From Streptomyces formicae (GTDB lineage: Bacteria > Actinomycetota > Actinomycetes > Streptomycetales > Streptomycetaceae), in NCBI RefSeq assembly GCF_022647665.1, contig NZ_CP071872.1:3348001-3412000 (forward strand): a stretch of DNA of 64,000 nt. Reading direction: 5' to 3'. How positions within the stretch are numbered: position 1 is the first letter of the stretch; every line of letters begins with the position of its first letter. Position numbers and translations under genes: made by a program. Below the pieces are notes generated by a model, which had not been told where the DNA came from, made no database searches, and was given only the letters and a program-made list of their open reading frames with translations. Shown here one piece after another: positions 57,432 to 64,000 of this stretch.

Positions 57432-58855
57432 ATGCCGGCCGACTGGCAGGCAGCGGTCGCGGCGACGAGGAGCAGCTCGCCACCCGCTGGCGCCGCGACG
57501 GCATCCCCGCCGTGTACGCACACTGCGGTACGGGAGGAGAGGCCCCCGACCAGATCCTCGTCCCGTGGTCGCGGTGGCACACCCCGGCCGACTGGCAGCT
57601 CGCGTTCGCCCATGCCCTGACCCGGACCATGTCCGCCGCCATGGACGTCGCGGGCGGCCGGCGCGACACGCTCACCGGCGAACGGCTCCCCGCGCGGCCC
57701 TGGGACCGCGCGCTCAGCTGGTTCATCTCCTCCTAACCGCTGCTCGGCGGCATCGCGGCGGGCATGAAACTCGTCGCCGACGCCGAACTCGCCCGGGCCC
57801 ACAGCATCGCCGTCGCCGCCGTCGACGCCACGCTCGGCGAGATCTACGTCAACCCGCTGCGCCGCTACGACGACGAGGAATGGCGCTTCATCCTCGCCCA
57901 CGAGATGCTGCACGCGGCCCTGCGCCACGGCGACCGGCGCGGCGCCCGCGACCCGTACCTCTTCAACGTGGCCGCCGACTACGTGATCAACGGCTGGCTC
58001 GTCGAGATGGGTGTCGGCACGATGCCCGAAGGGCTGCTGTACGACCCGGCACTGAGGCACCTGTCGGCGGAGGAGGTGTACGACCGGATCGTCACCGACG
58101 CCCGCCGGATCCGGCGCCTGGCCACCCTCCGCGGCAAGGGCACCGGTGACATCCTCGGCGAACCGCTCGGCGGCCGTCCCCAGGACTGGGTCGACCTCGA
58201 CGAGTTCTACCGGCGCGGCCTTGTCCAGGGACTCGATCTGCACCTCGGCGGCGGACGGGGGCTGCTGCCCGCCGGACTGGTCCAGGAGATCCGGGCGCTG
58301 TCCCACCCGCCGGTGCCGTGGGACGCCCGGCTGGCCCGCTGGTTCGACGAGTACGTGCCCCGCCCGGAGGCTGTGCGCAGCTACGCCCGGCCCGCCCGCC
58401 GCCAGGCGTCCACCCCCGGCATCCCGCGCGCCGGACGGTACTTCCCGCCCGAGGATGTCGCCCGCTGCACGTTCGGCGTCGTCCTGGACACCTCCGGCTC
58501 CATGAACCTCCGGCTGCTCGGCAAGGCACTCGGCGCCATCGCCTCCTACGCCGAGGCCCGCGACGTGCCGGCCGCTCGGGTGGTCTTCTGCGACGCCGCC
58601 GCGTACGACGCGGGCTATCTGCCGCCGACGGAGATCGCCGGCCGGGTCCGTGTGCGCGGACGCGGCGGCACCGTCCTCCAGCCGGGGATCGACCTCCTCC
58701 GCCGCGCGGAGGACTTCCCGGCGACGGCGCCCGTGCTCATCATCACGGACGGCTACTGCGACGTGCTCCACGTACGCCCCGAACACGCCTACCTCGTCCC
58801 GGAGGGCGCCTCGCTCCCCTTCACACCCCGCGGCCCGGTTTTCCGCCTGCGCTAG
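57432..58855 (+). pseudogene. DUF2201 metallopeptidase/VWA-like protein, interrupted
   Basis: The family has an N-terminal zinc-protease-like half and a C-terminal VWA-like half. Here the ATG at 57432 begins MPADWQAAVAA, one base is missing near 57470, and the next frame carries QLATRWRRDGIPAVYAHCGT and WQLAFAHALTRTMSAAMD. An in-frame TAA falls at 57734. Then PLLGGIAAGMKLVADAELAR resumes. HExxH is in FILAHEMLHAALRHGDR and the VWA-like part begins FGVVLDTSGSMNLRLLGKAL. A 363-residue product from the ATG at 57764 is still possible and would keep both motifs. Confidence 0.75.
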
Positions 58856-58897
58856 GCGAGGGCGGTTCTGCGTTCCCGGCGCTGTCGGGCGCTGTGA

Positions 58898-59533
58898 TCA
58901 CCGGCGTCGGGTGGCGCGCACGACGACATCGTTGAGGGGGACCGCTCGGCCGCCGGGGCCGGTGAGCGTGCGGCGGCGTTCTTCGGCGGTGACGATCTCC
59001 CACTGCACGGCGTCCATGCGCGCGGTGATGGCCGCGGAGGTGGCCGACGCTTCGGCGGGAGGGTGGTGCTCGTGGCCGGTGGAGCCCGGGGTGTGCAGGT
59101 GCCCCACGATGAGCAGCGTGCCGCCGGGGGCCACCCATCCCGCGATGCGGTCGTAGAACTCCAGCTGGGGCATGGCCGGGTGGGCGTAGTGGGTCGTGAC
59201 CAGGTCGAACTGCACGCCCGGGCTCCAGACGCCCAGATCCGCCTCGACCCACTGCACGCGCCCGGAGGCTCCGCTCGTATCCGCGCGCTCGGCAGCGAGA
59301 GCAAGGGCCTCGGACGAGATGTCCGCTGCGGTGACGTGCCAGCCGTGCGAGGCGAGCCAGATCGCCTCGGCACCGCCGCCGCACCCCGCATCCAGTGCCG
59401 TGCCCGGTGTCAGGCCGCTGGTCTCACGAGCGAGGTACGGGTTGGGCGGGCTGCCGCCCATGGAGCCAGGGCCCTCAGCCTGTCCCTGTTGCCAGTGCCG
59501 CTCCCAGTAGTCCTTGTCGAATCCGTGCGACAT
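58898..59533 (-). CDS. Class I SAM-dependent methyltransferase
   Basis: A 211-residue protein. The N terminus WERHWQQGQAEGPGSMGGSP leads to the SAM motif ALDAGCGGGAEAIWLASHGW, then VTAADISSEALALAAERA and the acidic loop VQWVEADLGVW. Resembles small-molecule or thiopurine-type methyltransferases; the substrate is unknown. GAGGAGGACGGCCC precedes the ATG at 59533. It is divergent from an XRE-cupin regulator that may control it. Confidence 0.9.
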   Translation of the reverse strand: MSHGFDKDYWERHWQQGQAEGPGSMGGSPPNPYLARETSGLTPGTALDAGCGGGAEAIWLASHGWHVTAADISSEALALAAERADTSGASGRVQWVEADLGVWSPGVQFDLVTTHYAHPAMPQLEFYDRIAGWVAPGGTLLIVGHLHTPGSTGHEHHPPAEASATSAAITARMDAVQWEIVTAEERRRTLTGPGGRAVPLNDVVVRATRRR

Positions 59534-59638
59534 GGGCCGTCCTCCTCGTTCGCCTGCAGTTCGCGCACCCCCTCTGCGGGTGCGTTCCCCGGTTGGTTCC
59601 GCATGGTGCTGACAGCGGAGGCGGATGTGCAAACGCTG

Positions 59639-59652
59639 TTGCCGAATGGCAA
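59639..59652. promoter_or_regulatory. Palindrome in the methyltransferase/regulator divergent region
   Basis: TTGCC-GAAT-GGCAA lies just before the regulator's start. It could be an autoregulatory operator of the XRE-cupin protein, blocking transcription in one or both directions. Confidence 0.4.
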
Positions 59653-59661
59653 AATGGAGGG

Positions 59662-60258
59662 GTGGATGAAGCCATCGACCGCACTCTTGACGCTGTCGGG
59701 CCGAGGTTGAAACGCCTTCGGCTGCACCGCGACGTCACGCTCGCCGACCTCGCGGCGGAGACCGGCATCTCCACCAGCACCCTGTCCCGGCTCGAGGCGG
59801 GCCTGCGACGCCCCACGCTCGAGCAGCTGTTGCCGCTGGCTCGCGCCCACGGGGTCACACTCGACGAGCTCGTCGATGCGCCACCGACCGGCGACCCCCG
59901 CGTCAATCTGCGTCCCATCCCCTGCGGCGACGGCTCGGTCGTCCTGCCGCTGACCCGAAGGCCCGGAGGAATCCAGGCCTACAAGTTCGTCCTCCCGACC
60001 GGAAGCGACGACGCCGAACCCGACCTGCGCACCCACGAGGGCTACGACTGGGCCTATGTCCTCAACGGCACGCTCCGCCTCGTACTCGGGGAACACGACC
60101 TCGTCCTCAAGCCCGGGGAGGCCGTGGAGTTCGACACGCGCACCCCGCACTGGTTCGGGGCCACCAGCGCCGGTCCCGTCGAGTTTCTGAGTCTCATCGG
60201 CAAACAAGGCGAACGCGCGCACGTCCGTGCGGCACCGGGACGTGGCCCGGCCGAGTAA
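59662..60258 (+). CDS. XRE-family transcriptional regulator with cupin domain
   Basis: About 198 residues. The HTH is at about 15-65 (TLADLAAETGISTSTLSRLE). A cupin at about 95-185 includes LRTHEGYDWAYVLNGTLRLV and PGEAVEFDTRTPHWFGATSA, a likely small-ligand sensor. Start is GTG 59662, with GGAGGG unusually close, so a leaderless start or a later codon is possible. It probably regulates the adjacent methyltransferase gene. A 19-bp direct repeat follows its stop. Confidence 0.9.
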   Translation: MDEAIDRTLDAVGPRLKRLRLHRDVTLADLAAETGISTSTLSRLEAGLRRPTLEQLLPLARAHGVTLDELVDAPPTGDPRVNLRPIPCGDGSVVLPLTRRPGGIQAYKFVLPTGSDDAEPDLRTHEGYDWAYVLNGTLRLVLGEHDLVLKPGEAVEFDTRTPHWFGATSAGPVEFLSLIGKQGERAHVRAAPGRGPAE

Positions 60259-60285
60259 GAAGGCTCCGGCACCTCACGGGAAGCA

Positions 60286-60328
60286 GCGAGCCTGGGAAGC
60301 GCCCAAGCGGCGAGCCTGGGAAGCGCCC
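60286..60328. repeat. 19-bp direct repeat after the XRE gene
   Basis: GCGAGCCTGGGAAGCGCCC occurs twice with a 24-bp period between two convergent genes. Function not apparent. Confidence 0.75.
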
Positions 60329-60363
60329 GCTCGTGCAGGACGGTTCTCGTCCATGCCGGGCCG

Positions 60364-61263
60364 TCACACCTCCGCAGGCGCCGCCAGGCGTGAGCGCAGC
60401 AGCATCCGCTGCAGCTCGCGCGCGGCCCGCGGCGGCGCCACGTCGCTGCGGTGGGCCAGCGCGATCGTGCGGCGCAGGCCGGGGCGGGCCAGGGCGGTGA
60501 CCCGGAGGTCGCGGCCCGCACGCGCCGCGACCATCCGCGGCACCACCGCCACGCCCAGCCCCGCCCGCACGAACCCCAGCACCGCGTCCATCTCCCCGCC
60601 CTCCACCGTGAACGACGGCTCGAACCCCTCCGCCCGGCACGCCGCCACCGTCAGCTCACGCAGGTCGTACCCGTGCCGGAACATCACCAGCCGCTCACCT
60701 TCGAGATCCGCGATCCGCACCGGTCGCCGCGGCGCCGGCGCGGCCGCCGCCGACACCACCACCAGGTCCTCCTGGAGCAGCTCCACCGTCGTCAGCGCCG
60801 GCGACGGCGTCGGCAGCGGCATCACCACCAGCGCCAGATCGAGCGCGCCGCGCGCCAGTTCCCGTACGAGGTCGTGGGAGCCGCTCTCCTCGATCAGCAG
60901 CTCGATCCCCGGGTGCAGATCGTGGAAGGCGCGCAGCACGTCCGGCAGCAGGCCGGTGCAGACGCTCGGCGTCGCCCCGAGCCTGATCCGCCCGCGCCGC
61001 AGCTGCGCCAGCTCCTGCACTTCCCGGCGGGCCGTGTCCGTGTCCGCCAGGATCCGCCGGGCCAGCGGCAGCAGCGCCTCGCCCGCGTCCGTGAGCGCGA
61101 TGTTGCCGCGGGCGCGGCTGAAGAGCTCCGCCCCCAGCTCCTTCTCCAGCGCCCGGATCTGCTGCGACAGAGACGGTTGCGACACATGGACCCGCTCCGC
61201 CGCCCGCGTGAAGTGCCGGGTCTCGGCCACGGCCACGAAGTACTGGAGCTGCTGGAACTGCAT
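60364..61263 (-). CDS. LysR-family transcriptional regulator
   Basis: A 299-residue protein. The winged HTH is LQYFVAVAETRHFTRAAERV, then VSQPSLSQQIRALEKELGAE. The effector domain starts GRIRLGATPSVCTGLLPDVL and includes LALVVMPLPTPSPAL. It starts MQFQQLQYF, before which lies GGTGGGGGG. It is divergent from the succinate dehydrogenase genes. A T-N11-A box between them suggests that it regulates itself or sdh. Confidence 0.93.
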   Translation of the reverse strand: MQFQQLQYFVAVAETRHFTRAAERVHVSQPSLSQQIRALEKELGAELFSRARGNIALTDAGEALLPLARRILADTDTARREVQELAQLRRGRIRLGATPSVCTGLLPDVLRAFHDLHPGIELLIEESGSHDLVRELARGALDLALVVMPLPTPSPALTTVELLQEDLVVVSAAAAPAPRRPVRIADLEGERLVMFRHGYDLRELTVAACRAEGFEPSFTVEGGEMDAVLGFVRAGLGVAVVPRMVAARAGRDLRVTALARPGLRRTIALAHRSDVAPPRAARELQRMLLRSRLAAPAEV

Positions 61264-61271
61264 CCCCCCAC

Positions 61272-61288
61272 CATAGCCGGAGCCTATG
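61272..61288. promoter_or_regulatory. LysR-type binding box
   Basis: CATAG-N7-CTATG, a dyad that contains the T-N11-A pattern of LysR sites. It lies 8 bp before the LysR start and about 20 bp upstream of the sdh -35. Confidence 0.6.
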
Positions 61289-61308
61289 GAGATGAGCCGG
61301 ACCATGTC

Positions 61309-61339
61309 TTGGACCTCTGGGCACCCGCCGCCCTAGCGT
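61309..61339 (+). promoter_or_regulatory. Putative housekeeping promoter of the sdh genes
   Basis: TTGGAC, 19 bases, TAGCGT. The expected start site falls at or next to the ATG at 61347, so the mRNA may be leaderless; there is no ribosome site in the 8 bases between. Confidence 0.55.
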
Positions 61340-61346
61340 CGTGTCC

Positions 61347-62066
61347 ATGGCTCTCGCTACGCGGACGGACCGAAAGCAACCGGACCGAAAACCGTCCATG
61401 ACGCGCACCCTCTGGGGATCGACCGTCGGCAAGAAGGCGGTCATGGCCGTGAGCGGCCTGATCATGCTCGGCTATCTGGTCGTCCATATGCTGGGCAACC
61501 TCAAGATCTTCTTCGGCTCCGACGAGTTCAACGGCTACGCCCACTGGCTGCGCACCCTCGGCGAGCCCTTCCTCCACTACGAGTGGGCGCTCTGGCTCGT
61601 CCGCGTGGTGCTGCTCGCCGCCGTCGTGCTGCACGGCGTGTCGGCGTACCAGCTCAGCCGCCGGGACATCAGGGCGCGTCCCGGCAAGTACGTCCACAAG
61701 CGGCGCCGCGCGAGCTATGCCACCCGCACCATGCGCTGGGGCGGGATCATCCTCGGCCTGTTCATCGTCTGGCACCTGCTGGACCTGACCACGCTCACCG
61801 TCAACGAGAGCGCACAGCACGGACGCCCGTACGAGAACGTCGTCGCGACCTTCTCCACCTGGTACGGCAACACCCTCTACATCACCGCGATGCTCGCCCT
61901 CGGCCTGCACATCCGCCACGGCTTCTGGAGCGCCGCCCAGACCCTCGGCGTGGGCAGCGCGGCCCGCGACCACGTTCTCAAGACCTCGGCCGACGTCCTC
62001 GCGCTGGCGCTGACGGTGGGCTTCATCGCGGTACCCGTCGCCGTCATGACCGGAGTGGTGAGCTGA
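61347..62066 (+). CDS. sdhC: Succinate dehydrogenase cytochrome b subunit
   Basis: About 239 residues with five membrane helices. [20 protein letters not shown] starts helix 1 with a heme-ligand His. Other helices include [39 protein letters not shown] and [20 protein letters not shown], each with a His. This is the actinobacterial type where one subunit carries the heme (B-type, like Bacillus and the SCO0924 group). It feeds electrons from SdhA/B to menaquinone. The flavoprotein gene starts 1 bp after the stop. Confidence 0.93.
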   Translation: MALATRTDRKQPDRKPSMTRTLWGSTVGKKAVMAVSGLIMLGYLVVHMLGNLKIFFGSDEFNGYAHWLRTLGEPFLHYEWALWLVRVVLLAAVVLHGVSAYQLSRRDIRARPGKYVHKRRRASYATRTMRWGGIILGLFIVWHLLDLTTLTVNESAQHGRPYENVVATFSTWYGNTLYITAMLALGLHIRHGFWSAAQTLGVGSAARDHVLKTSADVLALALTVGFIAVPVAVMTGVVS

Positions 62067-62067
62067 C

Positions 62068-64000
<1,933 letters not shown>

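Overview
The window is chromosomal DNA of a high-GC actinomycete, almost certainly a Streptomyces. The supporting features are strong third-position GC bias, GGAGG-type ribosome sites with GTG/TTG starts, very rare TTA codons, ANTAR/GAF/SpoIIE phosphatases, a SigB-type sigma factor, an Rpf-LysM-M23 wall hydrolase, a class F sortase, a WS/DGAT acyltransferase and a DUF574-type methyltransferase. From memory, the right end (lipoprotein, methyltransferase, PAS-GGDEF-EAL protein, LysR, sdh genes) resembles the SCO0930 to SCO0923 neighbourhood of S. coelicolor. This was not checked by search.

Layout. 1-8.8 kb is a stress and signalling block: the end of a hybrid histidine kinase, an ANTAR-GAF-PAS-SpoIIE phosphatase broken by a -1 frameshift, CBS and PRC-barrel proteins, a SigB-family sigma factor with a SigB-like promoter of its own, a DUF350 membrane protein and 6-phosphogluconate dehydrogenase. 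9-16.7 kb carries the Rpf-type hydrolase, a DMT exporter, a FhuF-like protein, glgA (with a TTA codon), glgC, an unusual zinc-finger SDR and a 59-residue peptide gene.

16.7-25.6 kb is an accessory island. It holds a decayed IS1182 transposase, a pentapeptide-repeat protein, a HExxH protein of the putative peptide-hydroxylase type, a complete IS5-family element with a passenger gene, a complete IS4-family element, a 55-residue precursor-like peptide gene, a 69-nt tRNA-like structure, two small cysteine-motif proteins, an HTH regulator and a translationally coupled GNAT acetyltransferase. The island abuts a lipase-maturation-factor gene whose 3' part contains a diverged in-frame duplication. 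Excising both ISs in silico, using their target duplications, places the peptide gene about 89 nt upstream of the HExxH gene on the same strand. That looks like a small RiPP-type locus split by transposons, and it is the main novelty candidate.

26-44.3 kb holds a DUF1990/YndJ pair (YndJ broken) behind twin palindromic operators, a DUF6777 lipoprotein, a second SpoIIE phosphatase, WS/DGAT, an IS481 remnant and UUCG-hairpin repeats. It continues with an Fpg/Nei glycosylase, a zinc-finger anti-sigma-like protein, a LytTR regulator and LytS kinase flanking an acetate-type symporter, an ECF sigma factor, an amino-acid permease and a universal stress protein.

44.4-64 kb holds the fused lysyl-phosphatidylglycerol synthase/lysyl-tRNA synthetase LysX, a polysaccharide deacetylase, a class F sortase with two surface-type proteins, DUF4239 and proline-rich membrane proteins. 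It ends with a COG4315-type lipoprotein, a methyltransferase overlapping the c-di-GMP enzyme gene rmdA, a broken metallopeptidase/VWA gene, a methyltransferase/XRE-cupin divergent pair and a LysR regulator divergent from sdh genes that run off the end.

All calls rest on reading the sequence and on family knowledge; no database search was run.
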